Below the pieces are notes generated by a model. The model was not told the origin of the DNA, did not search any database, and saw only the letters and a program-made list of their open reading frames with translations. This document shows positions 18,279 to 26,409 of a stretch of 33,789 bases of DNA, one piece after another. The stretch is from assembly GCF_900107545.1 (NCBI RefSeq), contig NZ_FNQZ01000022.1, positions 1 through 33,789 on the forward strand, given 5' to 3'. The stretch comes from Pseudobutyrivibrio sp. ACV-2 (GTDB lineage Bacteria > Bacillota > Clostridia > Lachnospirales > Lachnospiraceae). The translations under genes were made by a program, and so were the position numbers. Positions within the stretch are counted from its first letter, which is position 1, and every line of letters begins with the position of its first letter.

Positions 18279-18353
18279 AAATTGCAATTTCGGCATTGCT
18301 CGCATTCTTATTATAGCAAAAAATTGCAATTCCGTTAACTGAAATTGCAATTT
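18279..18353. promoter_or_regulatory. Three-site palindromic operator array (AAATTGCAATTT)
   Basis: The perfect palindrome AATTGCAATT occurs at 18280-18289, 18322-18331 and 18343-18352. Copies 1 and 3 extend to the 12-base AAATTGCAATTT. Centres are 42 and 21 bp apart, that is four and two turns of B-DNA, so all three sites lie on the same face. The middle copy sits between the -35 and -10 elements of the downstream promoter. Copy 3 lies just upstream of -35, inside the last codons of the preceding gene, and copy 1 lies about 13-24 bases after the expected start of transcription. The obvious candidate ligand is the XRE domain of the protein encoded directly downstream. Confidence 0.8.
18310..18338 (-). 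promoter_or_regulatory. Promoter of the XRE-AAA-ATPase gene
   Basis: Minus-strand TTAACG (18338-18333) and a perfect TATAAT (18315-18310) are separated by 17 bp. The -35 element overlaps the TAA stop of the upstream gene. Operator copy 2 fills the spacer. The predicted start of transcription is near 18303, leaving a leader of about 63 bases. Placement of the palindromes over and around this promoter supports it being real and repressible. Confidence 0.6.
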
Positions 18354-20041
18354 AAAGCACTCATCTCCAACGTGGCCAGCTTATCATCAAACAGACCTCC
18401 GCCCCTAACAATCCTACAAAAATGCTTCTTATATCCCTCATCCACATTCCTAGCATCAGCATCATAACTGATTCCTATTATCAGCATATTTCCCTTATAA
18501 TGCTCTAACCTGTCAGAATAATTTCTAGAGAGGATTTGGTCTATGGCTTCTTGCGGGCTCTTACCATTTTTTAACTCTATTAGTAGTAAAGGTTTGTCCG
18601 TATGTTTAGGCGATGGTATGTAAACCAAATCTGCATACCCTTTACCAGAATCCACTTCCTTGAATTCTGTATAGTACTGCTGACCTGCGTAGAGAGCGTA
18701 CTGAAGCGTGTGACTTAAGGACAATTCTGAGTTATAGGATTTATTATCTGTCCTGTCATGAGTCCATTCGATGATATCAGCGACCGTTTTTTCATCACAG
18801 TTCCAAATAGCATCTAGCAACTCTATTGATTTTGTCATTGCCTCAATTGGCTCTTGCCACTGAGGGTCATCACTGGTTGAATCTTTGAATACTTCAAAAA
18901 TTTCTCTGTTTGGAATAAAAACTTCTTCAGTTTCAGAATCATATCCTAAATATCCCAAATGAATAAGCAGAGCCAACACATCGTCTTTACTTTTGAAAGT
19001 GGTCATATCATTTTGATATTTAGATATGTTTATTTTCATTCTGCCGTTATTCATCAAAATACCCGTATATTCTTTTAAGCCATCAAAATCTTTACGGATA
19101 TACTCTGCCAATGCCTCATAGGTTTCGGTATTATTCCAGTAGTTACCTATTATGCCTGTGCGCATAGCCTGGACAACCGACAGCGGACTATAAATAGCGA
19201 TTTTGTGTCTCTCGTATTCCCCTGCCCTATATAACTCACGCTTATCAAGTGGGATGCTATCAGCCACAGTGTAACCATCGTACCATTTTTCCACTTCCTC
19301 TATATCCATTTTGTATTCATGGCACAGTCCCTCCACTTCCTCTGTGGTAAAACCTGTATATTTGGCAAACTGCATAGGATATAGCATAGAGTATTCATCA
19401 AACATATTTAATGCCGAGTGCTCTCCATATTTTTTGATAGGAAGAATTCCTGTCATATATGCTAAGGCGATGTAGCTTTTGTCTTTAAACCAATCACGCA
19501 AGAAGTCTAAATAAAGGTTCTGCCCCTCCTTATCATCTTTACGGATTCTAAAAATCGCATCCCATTCATCTATTACGATAACAAACTGAGTCTTTTCCTT
19601 AAGATACAATTTATCCAAGCTGTAAAATAAATCTTCAGAATCATATTCCACATTTGGAAATTCTTCACGTAGTTCAGATATAATTCGTGCTGTAATTAGC
19701 TTAATAGCATCTGCAACTGATTTATCCTTCTTCACAAAATCAGTCATAACTATTCTAATCACATTATATTTGCCTAATTCATCGTCCCATTCATTTGGTG
19801 ATTCACTTGCTACAACCTTGTCTTCAAACAAACTTCTGGATTCAATAGCTCCATAATAAGCACATATCATATCTGCAGCCATAGTTTTTCCAAAACGACG
19901 TGGACGTGATACGCTAATATATTTTTGCTTTGTGCCAATAACCTTGTTAAGCTCCGAAATCATCCCAGTTTTATCAACATAAATATCTGATTTTATTGCT
20001 TCTTCGAATCTTTGTATTGGCGGATTTAAATAGATACCCAT
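18335..20041 (-). CDS. AAA-ATPase/PD-(D/E)XK family protein
   Basis: About 568 residues, paralogous to the next gene but without a helix-turn-helix. It has the modified P-loop RPRRFGKT (46-53), Walker B FVIVIDEWD (153-161), MTGILPIKKYG, WYDGY, and a C-terminal nuclease-like region with D471 in GYADLVYIP and E489-L-K491. These are the features of the predicted AAA-ATPase family with a PD-(D/E)XK tail. The start was set at ATG 20041 (MGIYLNPP), where GAGG lies 8 bases upstream. Two in-frame ATGs (20062, 20086) extend the frame but have no better ribosome site. Its last codons encode NCNF through operator copy 3 of the following gene. It has its own promoter candidate, so the pair may be an independent insertion in the sugar operon. 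Function unknown. Confidence 0.88.
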   Translation of the reverse strand: MGIYLNPPIQRFEEAIKSDIYVDKTGMISELNKVIGTKQKYISVSRPRRFGKTMAADMICAYYGAIESRSLFEDKVVASESPNEWDDELGKYNVIRIVMTDFVKKDKSVADAIKLITARIISELREEFPNVEYDSEDLFYSLDKLYLKEKTQFVIVIDEWDAIFRIRKDDKEGQNLYLDFLRDWFKDKSYIALAYMTGILPIKKYGEHSALNMFDEYSMLYPMQFAKYTGFTTEEVEGLCHEYKMDIEEVEKWYDGYTVADSIPLDKRELYRAGEYERHKIAIYSPLSVVQAMRTGIIGNYWNNTETYEALAEYIRKDFDGLKEYTGILMNNGRMKINISKYQNDMTTFKSKDDVLALLIHLGYLGYDSETEEVFIPNREIFEVFKDSTSDDPQWQEPIEAMTKSIELLDAIWNCDEKTVADIIEWTHDRTDNKSYNSELSLSHTLQYALYAGQQYYTEFKEVDSGKGYADLVYIPSPKHTDKPLLLIELKNGKSPQEAIDQILSRNYSDRLEHYKGNMLIIGISYDADARNVDEGYKKHFCRIVRGGGLFDDKLATLEMSALNCNFS

Positions 20042-20070
20042 TTTATTTCCCTCAGAAATCATTTGTTCAG

Positions 20071-20083
20071 TGTTAGTGTAACA
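20071..20083. promoter_or_regulatory. Inverted repeat in leader of the AAA-ATPase gene
   Basis: TGTTAGTGTAACA is a perfect 5-bp inverted repeat around GTG, lying in the leader about 30 bases before the chosen ATG and downstream of the candidate promoter. It could be a small operator. It does not match the AAATTGCAATTT sites of the neighbouring gene. One copy only, so support is weak. Confidence 0.25.
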
Positions 20084-20164
20084 CATCAGCTGTTCAATGC
20101 TCTATCCTCAGCAGAATTATATACTTAATGTACTGAAATATTTACACGTTGTTCGATACAAATA

Positions 20165-20193
20165 ATTGTACCGCATTAGCGTAAATCTAACAA
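20165..20193 (-). promoter_or_regulatory. Candidate promoter for the first AAA-ATPase gene
   Basis: Minus-strand TTGTTA (20193-20188) and TACAAT (20170-20165) with a 17-bp spacer, in the gap after the epimerase-GT2 fusion gene. It would give a leader of about 117 bases to the ATG at 20041. A second TATAAT at 20121-20116 has no acceptable -35 partner. A promoter here would let the two AAA-ATPase genes be expressed apart from the sugar genes. Confidence 0.45.
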
Positions 20194-20204
20194 ACTTCTA
20201 GTAT

Positions 20205-21755
20205 TCATCTCCTCAAATACTTCCACACTGTCAGCCACTCGAACCTGAAAAAACACCAGGTGCTTTTAAGCCACCCAAATCCCTGACTGTCATGGTATAC
20301 ATGCCAGGTCCAGCTGAGGGTCTTTAACTTTTTGCTGCTGGCCCCCGATGATGATTTGCGGTATCGGAAGAGTGGTTCGCTGAGGCCGTAGGCTTTTATT
20401 TTATTGTCACGAAGAATTGTGAGCCAGGTGGCATAGTCCTCGTGGCCTTGTTTTGGCATTAAAAAAGATTTAAGGCCTGTTCTGTCTATTAGAACTGATG
20501 AACAAGGGATGACATTGGCATGGAGTAGCTTTTTGTAGTCTACTTCTGCTGGTACTGGCCACCATTTTTCTAGTGGTGTACTGTCATCTGTCATGAAGGC
20601 TGTGGCGCTGTAGCAGAATTTTGCTTGTTTGCTTTTAAGAAGCTCAATTTGCTTCGTAAGTTTTCCCTCAAGCCATTTATCATCACTATCTAAAAATGCC
20701 AGATATTGCCCCTTTGCTGCTTTGATTCCAGTATTTCTTGCAGATGCAATTCCGCCGTTAGTTTTGTTTATCAACTTTATGCGAGTGTCGGCTGCCGCCA
20801 GTGTCTTCACAATTTCAGGTCCCTCGTCTGTGGAGCCGTCGTTTACCACAAGTAACTCCCAATTATCATAGTCCTGAGCTTGTATTGATGCTATGGCTTC
20901 TGCCACGTATTTTGCCCCATTGTACATAGGCATAATTATAGACACCAATCCCTGCTCTGGCTTCAAGCGCTCATCAATTCTATAATCATAGGTCAGACTT
21001 CCAAATACCTTTTTGAATACTGTTACACGGCCTGTCATCAGTCGAATCAAATCTCGTCCCAGTACTATTCTGTGAAATCTATACCCAGCATCCTCTGCAA
21101 TCCCCCTCACCATATCGTAAGTACGAACATACTCCGGATCCTGCGGATGCAACACCGAAGTTCTAGGCTGCTCTACCATTTCCACAACAGCCTTTGACAT
21201 ATTTTCAATGCTAATCATACTGCGCTGGTTGTACACATCAGGAAATGCTTTGAATTTCAGTGCAAACTTCTTAAGCATCTGATAATTTCCCTTGCAGCCC
21301 TCGCCATAGACCATAGGAGGTCTGACAATAGTTACTTTAAAATCAGATGATGCCATAGCCATTATCTGCCGCTCTGCCTCAAGCTTTGACTTTCCATAGG
21401 CGTTCACTGGATGTGTTGGGGTATCCTTTGTAATGTGCCCCTCAACCATGCCAAACACGCTCATTGAGCTAAGGTAAATGAATTGTCTAACTCCTTCTGC
21501 CTTGGCCTTTTTTGCAAGCTCTACTGCCAAATCACGGTTTACTTCATAGTACAGATGTCTGTTTTCATCTGTTTCTTTTATATGGGCTATCCCTGCCACA
21601 TTGTAGACAACATCATAGCCTGACCAGTCCATGGCCTTCCAACTATCGTCTCTAACAGAAATAGCCTCGACAGAAAAATCGTCGAAGCTATTTGTATATT
21701 CTATAAACTTTTTTCCAATGTAAGAGTTTGCTCCCGTAATCAGAATTTTATTCAC
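20205..21755 (-). CDS. Fusion: NAD-dependent sugar epimerase + GT2 glycosyltransferase
   Basis: A 516-residue fusion. Residues 1 to about 255 are an extended SDR: the NAD-binding GANSYIG (8-14), NVAGIAHIKETDE, and the catalytic Y120-xxx-K124 in NAYGKSK, followed by VRPPMVYGEG. It resembles GalE/WbpV-type nucleotide-sugar epimerases or 4-keto-reductases. Residues about 269-516 are a GT-A enzyme: VSIIMPMYNGAKYV, VVNDGSTDEG, the metal site FLDSDDKW (354-361) and a GHEDYATWL catalytic region. The joint at about 256-268 is a short charged linker. Such a fusion suggests the enzyme makes and transfers its own sugar. The start is GTG 21755 with AGGAG nine bases upstream. The frame is continuous and the domains are separate families, so I see no sign of an assembly error. 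Confidence 0.88.
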   Translation of the reverse strand: MNKILITGANSYIGKKFIEYTNSFDDFSVEAISVRDDSWKAMDWSGYDVVYNVAGIAHIKETDENRHLYYEVNRDLAVELAKKAKAEGVRQFIYLSSMSVFGMVEGHITKDTPTHPVNAYGKSKLEAERQIMAMASSDFKVTIVRPPMVYGEGCKGNYQMLKKFALKFKAFPDVYNQRSMISIENMSKAVVEMVEQPRTSVLHPQDPEYVRTYDMVRGIAEDAGYRFHRIVLGRDLIRLMTGRVTVFKKVFGSLTYDYRIDERLKPEQGLVSIIMPMYNGAKYVAEAIASIQAQDYDNWELLVVNDGSTDEGPEIVKTLAAADTRIKLINKTNGGIASARNTGIKAAKGQYLAFLDSDDKWLEGKLTKQIELLKSKQAKFCYSATAFMTDDSTPLEKWWPVPAEVDYKKLLHANVIPCSSVLIDRTGLKSFLMPKQGHEDYATWLTILRDNKIKAYGLSEPLFRYRKSSSGASSKKLKTLSWTWHVYHDSQGFGWLKSTWCFFRFEWLTVWKYLRR

Positions 21756-21767
21756 TAAGATTTTCTC

Positions 21768-23207
21768 CTATTCTGTAAGCACAAGCCATCTACCATAATA
21801 ATCGTGCCATCCCACATTTCTATAGTCCTGCATATCCCATGAAAGGTCGCTAAAATAAATGTTAGAGGACAATGGTAGCGCCTTTACATATAGTATTTCA
21901 TCTGTCGAGCTCTCCATTAATTCATATCGCGCATCACAGGCCTCAGCGTAGCTTTTTGCTGTTCCATCAACAAGTTCTTTTTGCACTGATATAAAATTTG
22001 AACTTGGCAACAACATAGTAATAATTAATGCAACTAAAATACTACCAGTAATTCCTCTATCCAACCCAGTAAAATCTTTAATATCAATAAGGTCCCTATT
22101 TTTAATCCAGCAAACAACATAAACCATATTGGCAAAAGACAGTGCCATAAATGTAAGCCAGAATATATTATATACTCTAGGCGCACCAAAATTGCCCATT
22201 GGGTAAAATGGAACACATAATATTCCGCACATAATTACACAAGAACAAACAATATAGCTCAGTGGATTGATTGGTGTAACTACATCTCCCACATTTTCAA
22301 GCTCCATTGCAAATAGTAACGCAACCATCATTAACATAATCCATGTCACATTGGTATAGTTCTCTATAAGATTTACAAACTCTTTAAAGCTATTAACCAT
22401 CGTCACTCCAACACCCTGCTTCTCGAAACAAGACTGTCTGGCAGCTGTACCTGGCGCTTTGTACATGATATAAAATCCCAAAAGTGCAACAGCCCATGAT
22501 ATTGCAATTTGTAATGCCTCAATCTTTTGTTTGTAAACAGATATTACCAATACAAATGTAAGCATCATTATATTTAAAAATGCAGTCACATGGTTACCAC
22601 CCGAGATGATAAATGAAAGTACACTTGAAAGTATGATATATATCCACTTCTTCCTATCGCTATCTATTGTATTCCAAACCAATAACAGAGAAATATTTAA
22701 AACACTGAGAAAGAAAAAAGGTACATAATTCCAAGCACCATTGAACCAATATAGTCCCTCTGTTGTACTAGGCAGACCAATTAAAATAATAGCTGTAGTC
22801 ACAAATGAAAACATAGCTACAGAAAGTCTGTCAAAACGTTTACTCCAAACATACTTATTGAGTATAGAAATCGCAAAATATGTACAAAACAACATAAAAA
22901 TGATTAATAAAATCGCACCTATTCCATAAAGCTTTTCACTAATGACACCTGGCTGAAGAGCAAGGAAAAATGCTGATGTATATAGGCCCTGCCATGTGTT
23001 GTAATACATAATATCCACATCATATGCTGTCTTTAAAATATGGAGAATGTTATGATTACCTGACTTTATGGTCTGATATACCATTGCAGAATAATTCAAA
23101 TCATCAGCGCATGGTCTGCTGTACATGGCCATCACCATGAATGGAATCATGATAGCCATACAAACCATTATTATCACAATTTGAAATAATACTTTCTTAT
23201 TTTTCAA
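21768..23207 (-). CDS. DUF6056-like polytopic membrane protein, possible GT-C
   Basis: A 479-residue integral membrane protein with about ten or more helices and a short soluble C-terminal tail. After the first helix it carries MYSRPCADDLNYSAM (about residues 28-42). The Asp pair in the first outer loop, together with GLYWFNGAWNYVP in the middle, is what I associate with DUF6056-like proteins in surface-glycan loci. The loop acidic pair and topology resemble GT-C glycosyltransferases, so it may add a sugar from a lipid carrier outside the membrane, but this is inference. The start is TTG 23207, with GAGGG 8 bases upstream inside the end of the preceding gene. The two genes overlap by 11 bp. 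Confidence 0.7.
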   Translation of the reverse strand: MKNKKVLFQIVIIMVCMAIMIPFMVMAMYSRPCADDLNYSAMVYQTIKSGNHNILHILKTAYDVDIMYYNTWQGLYTSAFFLALQPGVISEKLYGIGAILLIIFMLFCTYFAISILNKYVWSKRFDRLSVAMFSFVTTAIILIGLPSTTEGLYWFNGAWNYVPFFFLSVLNISLLLVWNTIDSDRKKWIYIILSSVLSFIISGGNHVTAFLNIMMLTFVLVISVYKQKIEALQIAISWAVALLGFYIMYKAPGTAARQSCFEKQGVGVTMVNSFKEFVNLIENYTNVTWIMLMMVALLFAMELENVGDVVTPINPLSYIVCSCVIMCGILCVPFYPMGNFGAPRVYNIFWLTFMALSFANMVYVVCWIKNRDLIDIKDFTGLDRGITGSILVALIITMLLPSSNFISVQKELVDGTAKSYAEACDARYELMESSTDEILYVKALPLSSNIYFSDLSWDMQDYRNVGWHDYYGRWLVLTE

Positions 23208-24492
23208 TTTTTCTTCCCTCTAACTCCAGCCATCCCGCTATCATGCCGCTGAAAAACAGTCCTGGCATCCAAAAATACCTATGGGCGTATGCGTTTGGCT
23301 CCATAGTATAGTATAAATTTAATGATACAAAGGCTGGTACAATCAGGTACTTAATCCATGAATTTGAGTTCTTAACCAATGTCAATCTGATAGCTTGGAA
23401 TATAAACAAAAGTCTTATTAATGTGAGCCCCAGGTATACTGTCATATCGTATACTCGACCATACTCTAATACCATGCTGTGGGCTCTATCTAGGCCTGCT
23501 CGTTCTGTGTAATTGTCATTCGGCCATTTAAGCATACTCCTAAATGCTGTCAGGTTAATATCAATACGCTCGTTTTTAAGTAAACCTCCATCAGCCCAAT
23601 ATGAAGCCTTGTATTTGTCCATAAGACCAAATGTGTTTGTTGTAAACAGAACCGCTATTATAACTACTATCAGTATGCCCACTGTTGTTGCGGTTAAGAA
23701 AATCTTTTTAAGCCTTTTATTGTCTCCATGCCATCTGTCATAAACCACTAGACATCCTACAATGAGAATTGTAAGTATCAGTAGCACCGGGTTCTGTCTT
23801 CCCTGAACATGCATGACCATATATTGTAAAAGCACATTTGCTGCAATAATAATTATTGAGGCTATTGTATGCTTCTTGAATACATATAAAGCAAATGCAA
23901 ATGCACTTGTGGTAAGGACAAAACCCAGCTCGTAAGTTGTTCTAGGTTCTATTTCACCAGTCCAAAATTCTGGCCATCTTTCTGTGCCTAGCGCCCAGCC
24001 TGTTTTCCAGTTACTACCTATATCCAATACACTTTGGATATACATAGGAATTGCCATTGAAAAATATAGAATTACTATTTTTTCATTTATTGTCTCCCGA
24101 TCTGTTCCAACTATTAGCTTTCCTAAAATATATGCCATTGGTAGAATCCAAGCATAACTAACTGGAACATAATCTTCCGTGTGATAATCAATAATGGCCA
24201 CAAAAACCATTACCGTGCAAAGCAGAACAAGTGAGAAATCAAATTGTATCTGTCTTTTTCGAATCAGGTAATAGGCAGATGCTAATGCCGCGATGTAAAA
24301 GATATGGTTTACGTCCACAACAGGACCAGTCATATCTATCGTGTATTTATAATTGATATCCAAAAGCCAACTACAAATACAAAAAGTAAAAATCGTTGCA
24401 GCACATACCGTAAATACGAAACTATCCAGCAAATGTAGGTACTGTTTCTCTGATTTTCTCCAGCACTTTTTCGTTTTCGTTTTCATAAGCAT
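23197..24492 (-). CDS. O-antigen ligase/polymerase-like membrane protein
   Basis: A 431-residue membrane protein with about eleven helices and one large outer loop (about residues 285-345: KYKASYWADGGLL to AGLDRAHSMVLEYGRVYD). The EPRTTYELGF segment before the central helices, the QGRQNP turn and the big late loop with an Arg-rich HSMVLEYG motif are the layout of Wzy/WaaL-type proteins, which polymerise or ligate lipid-linked glycans. The start is uncertain: the longest frame (ATG 24492) overlaps the dehydratase gene by 71 bp and has no clear ribosome site. ATG 24486 or a TTG at the dehydratase stop are alternatives. Its presence beside a Wzm/Wzt exporter is unusual and fits a ligase role better than a polymerase. 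Confidence 0.75.
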   Translation of the reverse strand: MLMKTKTKKCWRKSEKQYLHLLDSFVFTVCAATIFTFCICSWLLDINYKYTIDMTGPVVDVNHIFYIAALASAYYLIRKRQIQFDFSLVLLCTVMVFVAIIDYHTEDYVPVSYAWILPMAYILGKLIVGTDRETINEKIVILYFSMAIPMYIQSVLDIGSNWKTGWALGTERWPEFWTGEIEPRTTYELGFVLTTSAFAFALYVFKKHTIASIIIIAANVLLQYMVMHVQGRQNPVLLILTILIVGCLVVYDRWHGDNKRLKKIFLTATTVGILIVVIIAVLFTTNTFGLMDKYKASYWADGGLLKNERIDINLTAFRSMLKWPNDNYTERAGLDRAHSMVLEYGRVYDMTVYLGLTLIRLLFIFQAIRLTLVKNSNSWIKYLIVPAFVSLNLYYTMEPNAYAHRYFWMPGLFFSGMIAGWLELEGRKIEK

Positions 24493-26383
24493 AATTCATT
24501 AAATCGTTCAGTTCTTGTATAAATAAATTTGAGTCAAAATCTATAGGCTCAGCAATGTGTATGAGCTTGTCATCAGTCTTTCTCAAGCCCTCTTCGTCCA
24601 TAAGCTTTTCTTCGTATAGCTTTTCGCCTGGGCGCAATCCCACATATTTGATTTCGATATCGATATCTGGTTTGTAGCCGGCAAGCTCTATCATATTTCT
24701 TGCTAAATCTGCAATCCTTACAGGCTCGCCCATATCCAGTACAAAGATCTCACCATGCTCGGCATTGGCCCCAGCCTTCAGTACAAGGCTTACTGCCTCA
24801 GGGATAGTCATGAAATATCTGATGATATCAGGATGCGTAACTGTAACTGGGCCACCTTCTGAGATCTGCTTTTTAAAGAGTGGCACAACAGAACCATTCG
24901 AGCCTAGCACGTTACCAAAGCGAACAGCCACAAATTCAGTGTGTGGAACATCAACGCCCTTGTGATTTGCCACAACCTCACTGTTATCATCAGAGTGAGA
25001 ATAAAGCATAGGCATTTCATCCACTCTGCCCTCACGAATCATTTTGTCAAAGGTCTGAATAATCATTTCGCATATACGTTTTGTGGCCCCCATTACATTG
25101 GTAGGGTTAATAGCCTTGTCTGTGCTGATAAGGACAAAACGCTTACAGCCATATTTCATAGCAGCATAGGCTGTCTTGTAAGTACCTACAGCATTGTTTT
25201 TGATAGCCTCGCAAGGGCTGTCCTCCATAAGTGGAACATGTTTGTGCGCTGCTGCATGATAGCATATGTCAGGATGATATGTTTCAAATACATTTTCCAA
25301 ACGTCTGGTATCTCGCACTGATCCAATTAATGTCACCAGATTAAGCTCAGGAAACCTCTTCTTAAGCTCTAGCTGAATATCGTAAGCATTGTTCTCGTAT
25401 ACATCAAAAATGATAAGCTGCTTTGGTGCATATTTTGCAATCTGTCTGCAAAGCTCGGAACCGATAGAACCGCCACCGCCAGTTACCAACACCACCTTGC
25501 CACATATTTGATTGGCCACCTCTTCCTGGTGGATGTTGATGGTGTCTCGTCCCAATACATCCTCGATGCTGATATTTTGCAGGCTACCGGCGCTGATAAC
25601 ACCAGCTTTTTCTGCATACATATTTGGAAGCTGTTTAATAACGCAATTGGTCTCCTTGCAGATATTAATCAGGTTACGTTTTTTACTAGGACTGATATTT
25701 GCGATAGCTATGTATATCTCGTTGATGCCAAATTTCTCTACATTTGCAAGAATCTTATCCTGCCCACCTACGACCTCAACACCGTCGATGTATCTACCCC
25801 ATTTGTTTGGGTTGTCATCTATGATACATACGACCTTGGCGTGATTTCTGTTGTTATTGATGTAGTTGACATCGCGGATAATCATTCTGCCGGCATCGCC
25901 CGCACCGATTATCATGACCTTTTTGTCCAGATCTGTACCTGCTCTGCTGTCTCTAAGAAGAAGCACAAAACGATATGAAAATCTGATAACTACACCAAAT
26001 AAAAACTGAAAACCTATACCAAACACGTAGTAGGAAATAGGCATTCTGCGTACAAAACTTGTAGCAAACAATGCCTTTACAAACAGAGTGAATACAGATG
26101 CGTAGGTAAGTTTCTTTAATTCAAAGAAACTGGCGAAACGCCATATACTGCGGTACAAACCAAAGAAGTAATACACAATGATAGTAAATATCGCATATAC
26201 GAATATTATCTGTTTGTAGGAATTGAAATAGAAATCCGGAATGAGGGAATATTTACAATCAAATCTAAACCAAAGTGCTAAAAAGAAGGATGCAACTATA
26301 GTAATAAAATCATAGGCAACCAAAAACCAGGCAACTTTATGCCAGTGCTTTATTTTGCTGAAAAAACTCATTTTTTGCTCCAT
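24422..26383 (-). CDS. Membrane nucleoside-diphosphate-sugar 4,6-dehydratase (CapD/PglF-like)
   Basis: A 653-residue enzyme of the PglF/CapD/EpsC type. Four N-terminal membrane helices (about 15-145) precede a first Rossmann domain (VMIIGAGDAGRM, about 156-168) and the catalytic SDR domain with TGGGGSIGSE (301-310) and STDKAINPTNVMGATKR (420-436). There the usual catalytic Tyr is Met, as is normal for this family. These enzymes convert UDP-GlcNAc to its 4-keto-6-deoxy form, the first step to bacillosamine-, QuiNAc- or FucNAc-type sugars. No matching PglE/PglC genes lie beside it, but the epimerase fusion three genes downstream could act on its product (inferred). The ATG at 26383 has GGAG five bases upstream. 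Confidence 0.92.
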   Translation of the reverse strand: MEQKMSFFSKIKHWHKVAWFLVAYDFITIVASFFLALWFRFDCKYSLIPDFYFNSYKQIIFVYAIFTIIVYYFFGLYRSIWRFASFFELKKLTYASVFTLFVKALFATSFVRRMPISYYVFGIGFQFLFGVVIRFSYRFVLLLRDSRAGTDLDKKVMIIGAGDAGRMIIRDVNYINNNRNHAKVVCIIDDNPNKWGRYIDGVEVVGGQDKILANVEKFGINEIYIAIANISPSKKRNLINICKETNCVIKQLPNMYAEKAGVISAGSLQNISIEDVLGRDTINIHQEEVANQICGKVVLVTGGGGSIGSELCRQIAKYAPKQLIIFDVYENNAYDIQLELKKRFPELNLVTLIGSVRDTRRLENVFETYHPDICYHAAAHKHVPLMEDSPCEAIKNNAVGTYKTAYAAMKYGCKRFVLISTDKAINPTNVMGATKRICEMIIQTFDKMIREGRVDEMPMLYSHSDDNSEVVANHKGVDVPHTEFVAVRFGNVLGSNGSVVPLFKKQISEGGPVTVTHPDIIRYFMTIPEAVSLVLKAGANAEHGEIFVLDMGEPVRIADLARNMIELAGYKPDIDIEIKYVGLRPGEKLYEEKLMDEEGLRKTDDKLIHIAEPIDFDSNLFIQELNDLMNYAYENENEKVLEKIRETVPTFAG

Positions 26384-26409
26384 TATATCTCCATGTTTTA
26401 CAGAAAATC

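Noticed and set aside
22498-22512. ATTGCAATTT inside the DUF6056-like gene, resembling the operator palindrome.
   Set aside because: It lacks the full AATTGCAATT core, is single, lies within coding sequence and has no promoter nearby.
25508-25978. Long plus-strand ORFs (126-156 codons) opposite the dehydratase gene.
   Set aside because: They are antisense shadows of a well-conserved gene, lack ribosome sites and have no recognisable domain.
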